From the NCBI GenBank assembly GCA_005883075.1, contig VBAX01000057.1, forward strand, positions 1-41,052: a DNA stretch of 41,052 nucleotides, in the 5' to 3' direction. The position numbers were made by a program, and so were the translations under genes. This stretch comes from Candidatus Bathyarchaeota archaeon. GTDB lineage: Archaea; Thermoproteota; Bathyarchaeia; 40CM-2-53-6. Positions 32,971 through 40,778 of the stretch are shown one piece after another (the stretch's first letter is position 1; the number at the start of each line of letters is the position of its first letter). Under the pieces are notes generated by a model. That model worked only from the letters and a program-made list of their open reading frames with translations. It was not told the origin of the DNA and ran no database searches.

Positions 32971-32990
32971 GGGTCTTACGGTAGAAAAAA

Positions 32991-33512
32991 ATGGCAAGAA
33001 ATGATCAGACAGGGTACATATTCGCTAAATGCAAAGGAGACCGTGCACACATCATTTCCCAGATCCAGCGTATCCCTACTGTCGAATCCGCTACACCAGT
33101 GACGGGCAGATTCGATCTTGTGATCAAGCTGCGAACCAACGAGCCGACGAAGGCTTTCACCACTATGGAGAAGATCAGGAGCATCCCAAGTATCACAAAC
33201 ACTCAGACAACGATATCCTTCGAGAGCATTATCAACAGCTCAAACCGAGGAGACAACGATAGCCCGCTGGCATTCGCCCTCTTGAAGGTCAGAGGCAGCT
33301 TCGATACGATCTTGCGAAAACTGAAGACGATCCCGAACTTTGCAGAGGCACACGTCATACCTGGAGCGTTCGACATACTGGCGGCTTTCAGGGCTGACAG
33401 CTCCGAGGAGCTTCTGAAAAAGTCCGTTGAGAAGATAGGCAGCATCAACGGAATCACAGCCAGCGAGACCCTCATATCCTACAACCTGCCCGAAAAGTTC
33501 GGACGGTTCTAA
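32991..33512 (+). CDS. Lrp/AsnC-type ligand-binding protein with two RAM domains and no HTH
   Basis: A 173-residue protein formed by two copies of the Lrp effector (RAM) domain. Copy 1 (about 8-80) reads GYIFAKCKGDRAHIISQIQRIPTVESATPVTGRFDLVIKL. Copy 2 (about 92-165) reads FALLKVRGSFDTILRKLKTIPNFAEAHVIPGAFDILAAF. There is no DNA-binding helix-turn-helix. Stand-alone RAM proteins bind amino acids and can modulate full-length Lrp regulators. The gene sits upstream of a peptide-type transporter on the same strand, so an amino-acid sensing role is plausible but unproven. Confidence 0.85.
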   Translation: MARNDQTGYIFAKCKGDRAHIISQIQRIPTVESATPVTGRFDLVIKLRTNEPTKAFTTMEKIRSIPSITNTQTTISFESIINSSNRGDNDSPLAFALLKVRGSFDTILRKLKTIPNFAEAHVIPGAFDILAAFRADSSEELLKKSVEKIGSINGITASETLISYNLPEKFGRF

Positions 33513-33543
33513 ACCCAGAGCATCGAACACTCCAGACACCTCC

Positions 33544-33549
33544 TTTTTT
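33544..33549 (+). terminator. T-rich terminator after the tandem-RAM gene
   Basis: Six T residues in CCTTTTTTC, 32 bp after the stop at 33512. Archaeal RNA polymerase can stop at such T runs without a hairpin. Confidence 0.35.
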
Positions 33550-33710
33550 CTTCGACGAAACCTAGCGAAAGCCATGAGCGGGTGGCCGAATCTTGCACTT
33601 CTAGGTCGCTGGCTCTACTGAGGAAGACCATAGTTGGTTTGGATCTCCCAGACCGAGTAGAAGATGACGTTCCCTGCGGAGAACGATGCGGGCTTGGATA
33701 TCCAACGCGA

Positions 33711-33779
33711 TTTTCCCTATAATGCCCATTCACTACCGTTCCATAGGTACCGTAGCCATAAGGCAGCTTTTTCCCTATA
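33711..33779 (+). repeat. Repeated box TTTTCCCTATA upstream of the transporter operon
   Basis: Identical 11-bp copies at 33711-33721 and 33769-33779, start-to-start distance 58 bp, both ending in a TATA-like CCTATA. They could be two promoters or a pair of operators. The second lies about 56-66 bp before the TTG of the binding-protein gene. Confidence 0.45.
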
Positions 33780-33834
33780 TGACTAGGGCAAGAATAACAC
33801 TGATAAGCCGGTTTTTTGCACGGTCGGAATCAAC

Positions 33835-35616
33835 TTGACCCAAGAGAAAGTCTCGACAGGTGGTTCTTCACTCAGCAAGCTGAAGCAGGGAAAGTACATC
33901 CTCGCGATCCTCATAATAATAATCGTTGTAGGCGCAGCCGTGACTGCTGTCTTCTTTCTTCCCAAGGCCGCTGCGCTTAAGGTAGACGTTGGTGCAGGTC
34001 CTCGAATCCGATTCTTGGGCTTTAACGTTCAGACTCCACCGAAGGACCCAAACGGTGTCGCCATCTCTTCCGATAAGTACGTGAAGGTCCGCCAGGCAAT
34101 CGCCTATGCAGTCGACCGAGACTCGATTAATACCAATGTATTCTTGGGCTTGGCGACCCCCATCTACAGCATGATACCCCCGTCTATGCCGTACTCTCAA
34201 GCAGTCTTCAAGACAAAGTATGGTGCTACACCAAACGTGACTCTGGCACAAAATCTGCTGTCTGCCGCCGGATACAACTCTAGCAAGAATGGGAAGCTCT
34301 ACATTGATCTATGGTACAACAGCGACGGTCACTACGGAGACACGGAACCGTCGGTCGCCCTTGTCGTAAAGACGAGTATTGAGAAGACTGGGATGATTAC
34401 CGTATCTCTGAAATCAGAACCTTGGGCAGCCTATAGAGGAGACCTCGCCAAAGGCAGCTTCTCCTTTTATCTTCTGGGTTGGTATCCTGACTATTTGGAT
34501 GCCGACGACTACGCCGCCCCGTTCTTCGGAACTAGCGGCGCGATCGGTCAAGGGTCGTTTTACAGCAACGCCACGATGGATAACTGGCTCAAGCTAGAAG
34601 CGGGAACTACCAGCGATAACCTGAGAGCGGGAAACTTCACAAACATTCAGAACAAGTCCGCAATTGATGTCCCCTACATTCCTCTCTGGCAACAGACCGC
34701 GGACATTGAATACAAATCCGACATAACAGGAGTCTACCTGCACCCCGTGTCCTTCAAGTACTTCGTAATGAGCAAACCCGGAACAACACAGCTCAATGTA
34801 GGAACAACAGATTCAGTTGTGTGTCTTGACCCTGCCTGCGCATACGACTACTACTCAATTGAGGTGATTAACCAAGTATTCGACACACTGCTAGTCTATT
34901 CTCCCACAAACGCGAGCCTTCTCCCTGGACTAGCGACTCAGGTTCCAACGGTAGCGAACGGGGGAATCTCTCCCGATGCTATGAACTATACCTACCATCT
35001 GCGTCAGGGTGTAAAGTTCACGGATGGAAGCTCGTTCAACGCCACTGTTATGAAGTGGTCGATCGAGCGTGCAATGGGCCTAGGAGACCCTAGCCCGAGC
35101 AACCCGTACTATGGTGGCGGCCTCTATGAGGGAAGCGCGGGGTTCTTGCTTTTCGACTCCGCAAATCTTGGACACATCAACTACTCAACCGGGCCGGGAG
35201 GAGAGACCAACGCAAACATAACCGTCGTCGACCCCTACACCATCAGGTTCCACCTGAAACAGTCGACTGCGTTCTTCAACGAGATAATGGCGTTCTCAGT
35301 GGCTGCACCAGTATCAATGAAGTCGTACCTGAAGGACAAGCCTCAGCCTGACGACCAGAGTCACATAGTCGGAACCGGCCCCTACATGGTAAGCGGTTAC
35401 ACCGTTGACAAACAGGTTGTACTTCAGCAGAACCCCAACTACTATCTTCCAGGCATATACTCCGGGTACGGAATCTCCACGATACCAATAATCAGCCAGA
35501 TCACAATTACCCACTACTCGGATGCGACCGGCCTGAAGAACGCGCTTGTCAGCGGCCAGATCGACATGGCTTATCGAACACTGAATCCAACAGACGTGAA
35601 GTCTCTCCAGCACTGA
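33835..35616 (+). CDS. Circularly permuted SBP_bac_5-type substrate-binding protein
   Basis: Extracellular binding protein of a peptide/nickel-type ABC transporter, 593 aa from TTG. Residues 21-43 form a membrane anchor. Residues 48-314 carry what is normally the C-terminal half of the family: IRFLGFNVQTPP, VRQAIAYAVDRD (85-96), LAQNLLSAAGYN, SFYLLGWYPDYLDADDY and VPYIPLWQ. Residues 315-593 carry what is normally the N-terminal half: LNVGTTDSVVCLDPACAYDYYS, VFDTLLVYSP, YTYHLRQGVKFTDG, VGTGPYMVSGY, VVLQQNPNYY and GQIDMAYRTL, ending SLQH. In normal proteins the GEIDxAxRTL segment directly precedes the IRYxxFN segment, so the order here is a clean circular permutation. Total length is normal and the frame is intact. 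Confidence 0.88.
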   Translation: MTQEKVSTGGSSLSKLKQGKYILAILIIIIVVGAAVTAVFFLPKAAALKVDVGAGPRIRFLGFNVQTPPKDPNGVAISSDKYVKVRQAIAYAVDRDSINTNVFLGLATPIYSMIPPSMPYSQAVFKTKYGATPNVTLAQNLLSAAGYNSSKNGKLYIDLWYNSDGHYGDTEPSVALVVKTSIEKTGMITVSLKSEPWAAYRGDLAKGSFSFYLLGWYPDYLDADDYAAPFFGTSGAIGQGSFYSNATMDNWLKLEAGTTSDNLRAGNFTNIQNKSAIDVPYIPLWQQTADIEYKSDITGVYLHPVSFKYFVMSKPGTTQLNVGTTDSVVCLDPACAYDYYSIEVINQVFDTLLVYSPTNASLLPGLATQVPTVANGGISPDAMNYTYHLRQGVKFTDGSSFNATVMKWSIERAMGLGDPSPSNPYYGGGLYEGSAGFLLFDSANLGHINYSTGPGGETNANITVVDPYTIRFHLKQSTAFFNEIMAFSVAAPVSMKSYLKDKPQPDDQSHIVGTGPYMVSGYTVDKQVVLQQNPNYYLPGIYSGYGISTIPIISQITITHYSDATGLKNALVSGQIDMAYRTLNPTDVKSLQH

Positions 35617-35735
35617 GACAAGATCCAGAAGACCGCTCCGGAGAAGTATCGGCCCGGAGAGGCAGAGACTTCCCACCGGCGGCTCGCCCTCTAACTCTTT
35701 AATTTTGATCTAATGTCTCCGGTATAACGAGTCAG

Positions 35736-36764
35736 TTGCCCAAAAGCGGGTCTCTTGCGGCCTATGCACTCACCCGTCTCTTTCTATCATTGCCAATGCT
35801 GCTCATACTTCTCACGATCGTTTTCGCAGTCCTAAGAGTCATACCCGGCGACCCCATTGCAGCACTTTTCGCGGGCCGCGCCCCGCCAGACGTTGTGGCG
35901 CAGACCAGACACCAGCTAGGCTTAGACTTGCCCTATTGGCAACAATACATCTTCTATCTCGGACAAATTTTCACAGGAAACTTTGGCACCTCCATCGGCG
36001 AGAACTACCACGGAAAGAGCGTGCTGGCAATTATCTTGGACAAGTTGCCCGCCACAGTAGAGTTGGCAATTGGTGCGATGATAGTCGCCTCGATTATCGG
36101 AATTGCCGCGGGAGTTGTATCGGGGACTAATCGCGACAAGCCCTCGGACGTTGCACTACGACTCTATGGAACGATCATCTTCGTCATTCCCGTCTTCTGG
36201 CTGGGCCAGATCCTGCAACTCATATTCGCTGTAGACCTTGGATGGTTTCCAGCCCAGCTGCGATTTTCGGGTCTTCCATTTCCGAACCAAGTCACTGGAT
36301 TGTACACGGTTGACTCACTATTACAAGGTAGACTAGACATGTTCCTCGTGGCGTTGCAGCACCTAGTCCTCCCATCTCTAACGCTTGGCCTGGTTCTCAG
36401 CGGCTTCTTTACGAAGACCGTAAGGGCGAATCTTCTTCGAACCGTAAATGCGGACTACGTCGAGGCAGCGAGGGCCAGAGGCATTCCTGAGGGTAGGATA
36501 ATCTCTCGTTATGCTTTCAAGAACGCGCTTATTCCTGTGGTTACAGTCCTCGGCCTTCAATTCGCGATACTATTCGCTGGCGCAGTGCTCACTGAAAGAA
36601 CGTTTTCCTGGGATGGAATGGGAATGTTGCTTCTCAAAAGCATCGACTCAGCAGATTATCCTATGATTCAAGGGGTCATAGTGGTGTACGCGCTCATCAT
36701 CGTAGGACTCTCTGTAATAATCGATGTTATCAACGGTCTCATCGATCCGAGGGTGCGATACTGA
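35736..36764 (+). CDS. ABC transporter permease, DppB/OppB type
   Basis: Inner permease of the dipeptide/oligopeptide/nickel family, 342 aa. The N-terminal helix (AYALTRLFLSLPMLLILLTIVFAVLRVIPGDP) and the NFGTSI segment mark the OppB group. The coupling EAA loop is DYVEAARARGIPEGRIISRYAFKNALIP and the end is DPRVRY. TTG start 119 nt after the binding-protein gene. The stop overlaps the candidate CTG start of the next permease (CTGA). Confidence 0.95.
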   Translation: MPKSGSLAAYALTRLFLSLPMLLILLTIVFAVLRVIPGDPIAALFAGRAPPDVVAQTRHQLGLDLPYWQQYIFYLGQIFTGNFGTSIGENYHGKSVLAIILDKLPATVELAIGAMIVASIIGIAAGVVSGTNRDKPSDVALRLYGTIIFVIPVFWLGQILQLIFAVDLGWFPAQLRFSGLPFPNQVTGLYTVDSLLQGRLDMFLVALQHLVLPSLTLGLVLSGFFTKTVRANLLRTVNADYVEAARARGIPEGRIISRYAFKNALIPVVTVLGLQFAILFAGAVLTERTFSWDGMGMLLLKSIDSADYPMIQGVIVVYALIIVGLSVIIDVINGLIDPRVRY

Positions 36765-37687
36765 AACCACGACTCAAACTACGTGAAGCATTACTCTCAA
36801 TCTTGGAGTGGCTTCACTCCCGCCTCGTTCGGCCGTTCCGTCCGTTAATCAGGGAAAGGCACACACTGCCCGGAATACTCTCTTGGATAGGTCTCGGAAC
36901 GCTGATAGCGTTTATTCTCGTTGGAATCTTTGGGCCGGTCCTAGTTTCCATTGACCAAACAAAGGCCCTCGCCTATCCCATCCTCCTACCACCGAGTCTC
37001 CAACACGTGATGGGGACCGATGGTATTGGAAGAGACGTTTTCGCCCGCGTCATATGGGGCACTCGGACGTCGCTCATGATCATGGCGATCGGAGCTCTTC
37101 TCGCCCTCGTAGTAGGTTTCCCCATAGGACTCCTGTCGGGTTTTGTTGGGGGCAAGGTTGACCGTGTTTTGGTACTGGTTATGGATTCGGTCTACGCCTT
37201 CCCAGGCTTATTGCTTGCCGCCCTCATCGCTGCAGTCATTGGCAAGGGAATTTTCAACATAGGGATTGCTATTACGGTAATCTACATTCCTCTCTATTTT
37301 CGCGTGACGAGAAATCAGACCTTGTCGACTAGGGAAGAGCTCTACGTCGAGGCTGGCCGAGCACTTGGTGCAAGATCTTGGACGATCATGCTGTCGTATA
37401 TTGCATACAACGTTGTCATAGTTATCCCTGTCATATTCTCCTTGAGCGCGGCGGACACCATCCTTACAGCGGCAGGGCTCAGCTATCTCGGCCTAGGTTT
37501 GGAAATTGACATACCAGGAGACTGGGGACGAGACCTCAGCGATGCCCAAAGATTTCTCGGCTCAGGCATTTGGTGGACGTCCCTTTTCCCCGGACTCATG
37601 ATAATTCTTCTCACAGTAGGCCTGAGTTTCCTGGGAGAGGGACTAAACGATATCATTAACCCGCTCCTCAAGAAGGAGAGAGCCTGA
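36761..37687 (+). CDS. ABC transporter permease, DppC/OppC type
   Basis: Partner permease, about 294-308 aa. It has LLPPSLQHVMGTDGIGRDVFARVIWGTRTSL (the DxxGRD signature of the OppC group), VGFPIGLLSGFVGG, the EAA loop LYVEAGRALGARSW and GLSYLGLGLEIDIPGDWGRDL. The frame is open back to CTG 36761, which overlaps the oppB stop (CTGA) behind GAGGGTG and gives a basic N-terminal lead (KPRLKLREAL). The first standard start is TTG 36803, leaving a 38-nt gap. Either is possible; the coupling favours CTG. Confidence 0.94.
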   Translation: MKPRLKLREALLSILEWLHSRLVRPFRPLIRERHTLPGILSWIGLGTLIAFILVGIFGPVLVSIDQTKALAYPILLPPSLQHVMGTDGIGRDVFARVIWGTRTSLMIMAIGALLALVVGFPIGLLSGFVGGKVDRVLVLVMDSVYAFPGLLLAALIAAVIGKGIFNIGIAITVIYIPLYFRVTRNQTLSTREELYVEAGRALGARSWTIMLSYIAYNVVIVIPVIFSLSAADTILTAAGLSYLGLGLEIDIPGDWGRDLSDAQRFLGSGIWWTSLFPGLMIILLTVGLSFLGEGLNDIINPLLKKERA

Positions 37688-37688
37688 T

Positions 37689-38645
37689 ACGGAGCCTCTG
37701 CTCGAAATAGAGAATCTCTCCGTCCGCTACTCGACGAGACGAGGTCAAGTCGGAGCCCTCGACCAAATCCATCTAATCGTGCGGAAGGGAGAGACTCTGG
37801 GAGTAGTTGGCGAAACGGGTTGCGGGAAATCGACATTGGGGAAAGCGATTCTCGGAATCCTTCCCGTAGGGACCCAGGTGGAAGGGAAGATCCTGTTTCG
37901 CGGCAGGGACCTCACTATGCTAACCAATCAAATGTATCGACGGTTGCGAGGCGAGGAAATCGCCCTGATCTTCCAAGACCCTATGACCAGGCTCAACCCT
38001 CTCATGACCGTTCAAGACCACTTCATAGAGGAGATTCAAGCACACGAACCCGTCTCCTCAACCGAGGCCAGGACACGAGCCCGCGAAGCGCTCATTTCAA
38101 TGGGAATCCACGAGGCACGGATCAGAAACTATCCTCACGAGTTCTCCGGAGGAATGCGCCAGCGCATCATGATCGCCTTAGCTCTAGTTCTAAAGCCCTC
38201 GCTGCTTATCGCTGACGAGCCTACAACTTCTCTTGATGTTATTGTTGAGGCCCAGATTCTTGAGATTCTCCAAGATCTCAAACAAGCCTACAGCATGTCT
38301 CTTTTGCTCATCACACACAATCTTGGAATTGTCGCCGAAGTCTGTGATCGTGTCGCGGTCCTATACGCCGGAAAACTCGTCGAGCTGGGTTCCGTCCGGG
38401 ACATTTTTCACAAGCCGCTCCATCCTTACACACAGGGCCTTCTCTCATCGATCATACATCTAGAAACAAAGGAGCTGCATTCGATTGAGGGAAGTCCTCC
38501 AGATCTGATAGCGCCACCATCAGGTTGCCGCTTCCACCCGCGATGCTCATTTGCTCAATCGATCTGTATGGAGAAGGTTCCCCCGCTGGTCGAGTTCGAG
38601 CCTGGACATTTTGCCGCGTGTCATTTCGGAGACAAGTTCTTATGA
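37689..38645 (+). CDS. ABC transporter ATP-binding protein, DppD/OppD type (apparent ACG or CTG start)
   Basis: Transport ATPase of the operon. EPLLEIENLSVRYSTRRGQVGAL leads to Walker A GETGCGKSTLGKAILG, the signature EFSGGMRQRIMIA, Walker B LLIADEPTTSLD and the C-terminal cysteine cluster [15 protein letters not shown], which binds an iron-sulfur cluster in some relatives. The first standard start, GTG 37779, would remove the first 30 residues including the A-loop strand. In frame a TAA lies at 37644-37646. Between it and the conserved region the only candidates are ACG 37689 (11 nt after the GGAG of AAGGAG) and CTG 37698. I list the ACG. Confidence 0.93.
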   Translation, partial: TEPLLEIENLSVRYSTRRGQVGALDQIHLIVRKGETLGVVGETGCGKSTLGKAILGILPVGTQVEGKILFRGRDLTMLTNQMYRRLRGEEIALIFQDPMTRLNPLMTVQDHFIEEIQAHEPVSSTEARTRAREALISMGIHEARIRNYPHEFSGGMRQRIMIALALVLKPSLLIADEPTTSLDVIVEAQILEILQDLKQAYSMSLLLITHNLGIVAEVCDRVAVLYAGKLVELGSVRDIFHKPLHPYTQGLLSSIIHLETKELHSIEGSPPDLIAPPSGCRFHPRCSFAQSICMEKVPPLVEFEPGHFAACHFGDKFL

Positions 38646-39949
38646 GCGCTCCAGTGGTCGCGGTTCAGGGCGAGCCGGCCAACGAGCTGCTCAGGCTCGA
38701 CAATCTTAAGGTCCATTTTCCCGTGAAGTTGCCTTTCATCCAGCGCCTCCTGCAGAGAGAGGAGGCTGTCGTCCACGCTGTTGATGGCGTCTCGTTTGGA
38801 ATTCGTGCCGGAGAGATATTGGGCCTTGTCGGCGAGAGCGGCTGCGGGAAGTCCACGGTAGGTAGGTCATGTGTCAGGCTGATCAAACCCACATCGGGCC
38901 GGATTTTCTTCGCAGGTCAAAATATCACAAAGCTCGGTGGGGAGAATCTGCGGGCCTTGAGGAGGAGGATTCAGATCATATTCCAGGATCCTCACGCATC
39001 GCTTACCCCGGCTATGACGATCGGGCGCGGAATTGGGCATCCTCTCTGGATTCACCGCTCTGCTTTTGGCCCCCAAAAGTCGGGCTCTGAGGCGTTCGGG
39101 CAATGGGTTCGACAACGAGTGTTGAATACGATGAGAGAAGTCGGGCTTACGCCAGAAGAGCAGCTGTACGACAAATTTCCGGGTGATCTGAGTGGAGGCC
39201 AGAAGCAGCGTGCTGTGATCGCGCGAGCGTTGATTCTGGAACCGAACCTGTTGGTAGTGGATGAGGGAGTGTCCATGCTTGACATGTCGATCAGGGCTAA
39301 GGTGCTGGAGCTGATGCTTGACCTCAAGCGCCGACATGGTTTGACCTATCTCTTCATCACTCATGATCTGGCAACTGCGAAGTTCATCTGCGATCGAATA
39401 GCGATCATGTACATGGGTAGGATTGTTGAAATCGGCCCGGCTAGGGAGATCTATGCGGATCCCAAGCATCCGTATACCAAGGCATTGCTCCAAGTCATCC
39501 CGATACCTGATCCGGACAAAAGAAAGGAGAAGGTCTTGCCGAGGGGTGAAGTGCCGGACGCTGTTCATCCGCCAGCCGGATGCAGGTTTCACCCGAGATG
39601 CCCAGCTGTTCTCGCCACTTGTGGCTGGGAGGGCCGCGACTTCGTTGATTTTCTGGATGAGCACCTGTCCGACCCGAAAAGAGCGGGTGATGACGAGAGT
39701 ATTGTAGGGCCTATCGAGGGCTGGCATGCAGACGGCCTGGTCGCCAGCCTGGAGGCCAAGCCGATGAGTGTTGAGAAAGCAGTTGAAAGGGTCGAGACTA
39801 TTCTCGCAGAGGCCCCTGTGGCGATGACTCAGGCCATCGAATCCGTATCCGCGCAGAAGAGAACAGTGATGGTTCGTTTCCACCCGCCAAACCAGTTGCG
39901 CCAGACGCAAGTTCAGGATAGGCTCGTGGAGTGCCTTCTCTACCAATAG
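38642..39949 (+). CDS. ABC transporter ATP-binding protein, DppF/OppF type, with C-terminal extension
   Basis: Second transport ATPase, 435 aa from ATG 38642 (ATGA overlap with oppD). [14 protein letters not shown], Walker [15 protein letters not shown]-loop [13 protein letters not shown], signature [16 protein letters not shown] and the cysteine-containing [15 protein letters not shown]. Walker B reads [14 protein letters not shown], so the usual DEPVSALD has Gly for Pro and Met for Ala. The last ~110 residues after the cysteine cluster ([16 protein letters not shown], then [13 protein letters not shown]) are longer than in most OppF proteins. Third positions are G/T-rich, unlike the C/A-rich oppB-oppC-oppD, hinting at a different origin. 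Confidence 0.94.
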   Translation: MSAPVVAVQGEPANELLRLDNLKVHFPVKLPFIQRLLQREEAVVHAVDGVSFGIRAGEILGLVGESGCGKSTVGRSCVRLIKPTSGRIFFAGQNITKLGGENLRALRRRIQIIFQDPHASLTPAMTIGRGIGHPLWIHRSAFGPQKSGSEAFGQWVRQRVLNTMREVGLTPEEQLYDKFPGDLSGGQKQRAVIARALILEPNLLVVDEGVSMLDMSIRAKVLELMLDLKRRHGLTYLFITHDLATAKFICDRIAIMYMGRIVEIGPAREIYADPKHPYTKALLQVIPIPDPDKRKEKVLPRGEVPDAVHPPAGCRFHPRCPAVLATCGWEGRDFVDFLDEHLSDPKRAGDDESIVGPIEGWHADGLVASLEAKPMSVEKAVERVETILAEAPVAMTQAIESVSAQKRTVMVRFHPPNQLRQTQVQDRLVECLLYQ

Positions 39950-40097
39950 CTAGCGGTCGCAGTCCGAGTGGTGCCTAGGTTGTGGCAACTCTCTCACGCA
40001 GGAAGATAGAGAGCTGGTCCCAAAGGACAAGCGCTCTCTGAGCGGACGCAAAGTAAAATATCGAGATCCAAAGCTCCTCTCACCAGGTAGTTACCCT
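39950..40097 (+). other. Gap before the M50 protease; open in frame and encodes a CxxC
   Basis: The protease frame is open upstream to a TAG at 39951-39953. Its 48 extra codons include WCLGCGNSL and a basic stretch but no ATG, GTG or TTG in frame. It may be untranslated leader or, if an unusual start is used, an N-terminal zinc-knuckle extension. Confidence 0.4.
40085..40090 (+). promoter_or_regulatory. Shine-Dalgarno-like site for the M50 protease CTG start
   Basis: AGGTAG ends 7 nt before the CTG at 40098-40100, the same spacing as in the aIF2-gamma case. Confidence 0.35.
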
Positions 40098-40739
40098 CTG
40101 TCGTCACAATTCAGCTCTGGAGAAATCCTTTCCATCATCGTCGCCTGGATCGTGCTCTCTGTCGCAATCACTTACCAAAAGCTTGTTGGTCTACTGACAG
40201 GAGCAGGCAGTCTTGATGTTGTGATAGCCGGCTTTGTCGCCACGGCGACTGGATTCATCCTTCACGAAATGGGACACAAGTTTGTCGCGATACGACGGGG
40301 ATATCTCGCCCATTTCCGTCTCTGGATCTGGGGACTTGTTCTCACCATATCCATTGTAACCATCTCGGGCGGAGGACTCGTCTTCGGCGCTCCAGGAGCG
40401 GTTTACATTTCCCCTTCCGCAGCTGGGTTCTACGGGTACAATTCAAGTCGAGGAACTAGCGATCCGGAAGAGGACAATATGATAATCTCGGCAGCTGGAC
40501 CGGGAATCAATCTTGGATTCGCCATCTTTTTCTTGGTCGTGTTGTTTTCTGTTCCAGTTGGCTTCCTCTATACAGTTGCCCTTTTTGGGCTCTTGCTTAA
40601 CGTGGGACTTGGATCCTTCAACATGCTGCCAGTCCCTCCCCTAGACGGCTCGAAGATCTTCCGGAAGAGCGTCCCAGTCGCACTTGCAATAGCCCTTCCA
40701 TTGTGGGCGATGTTCATAACCTTCAACTTCATCATATAG
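40098..40739 (+). CDS. M50-family (site-2 protease type) membrane metalloprotease
   Basis: Intramembrane zinc protease of the S2P/SpoIVFB type, about 213 aa from CTG 40098. The zinc-binding HEMGH is at residues 56-60, followed by VAIRRGYLAHFRLW. ISAAGPGINLGFAIFF is the family's conserved glycine/asparagine helix and FNMLPVPPLDG supplies the third zinc ligand. The first standard start (GTG 40152) would cut the first membrane helix (ILSIIVAWIVLSVAI) in half, so the protein must begin upstream. CTG 40098 after AGGTAG is the best candidate. Substrates are unknown; archaeal members are poorly studied. Confidence 0.88.
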   Translation: MSSQFSSGEILSIIVAWIVLSVAITYQKLVGLLTGAGSLDVVIAGFVATATGFILHEMGHKFVAIRRGYLAHFRLWIWGLVLTISIVTISGGGLVFGAPGAVYISPSAAGFYGYNSSRGTSDPEEDNMIISAAGPGINLGFAIFFLVVLFSVPVGFLYTVALFGLLLNVGLGSFNMLPVPPLDGSKIFRKSVPVALAIALPLWAMFITFNFII

Positions 40740-40778
40740 AAGAGGATCAGCACTCACTGCAAAGCCTTTCCCATTCTA

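Larger units (their letters stand above)
32504..32990. other. 487-bp intergenic region; palindromes, no gene recognised
   Basis: No reading frame here resembles a protein and I find no tRNA, SRP RNA or RNase P RNA pattern. It does contain two consecutive perfect palindromes followed by a T run (32789-32822) and a TATA-like box before the Lrp gene. The size and the terminator-like end leave room for a non-coding RNA upstream of 32822. Confidence 0.5.
33513..33834. other. 322-bp intergenic region before the transporter operon; regulatory, no gene
   Basis: No coding frame or tRNA is convincing. Near the end are two copies of an 11-bp T/C-rich box and AT-rich stretches suitable for a promoter. 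The region probably controls the transporter operon that starts at 33835. Confidence 0.5.

Noticed and set aside
33575-33665. Sequence beginning GCGGGTGGCCGAATC that recalls the 5' end of a tRNA-Leu/Ser
   Set aside because: No matching 3' acceptor strand, T-arm or anticodon stem could be found downstream.
33835-35616. Two separate half genes or a frameshift instead of a permuted binding protein
   Set aside because: The frame is continuous through the junction with no stop or second signal peptide, and the total length equals one normal binding protein.
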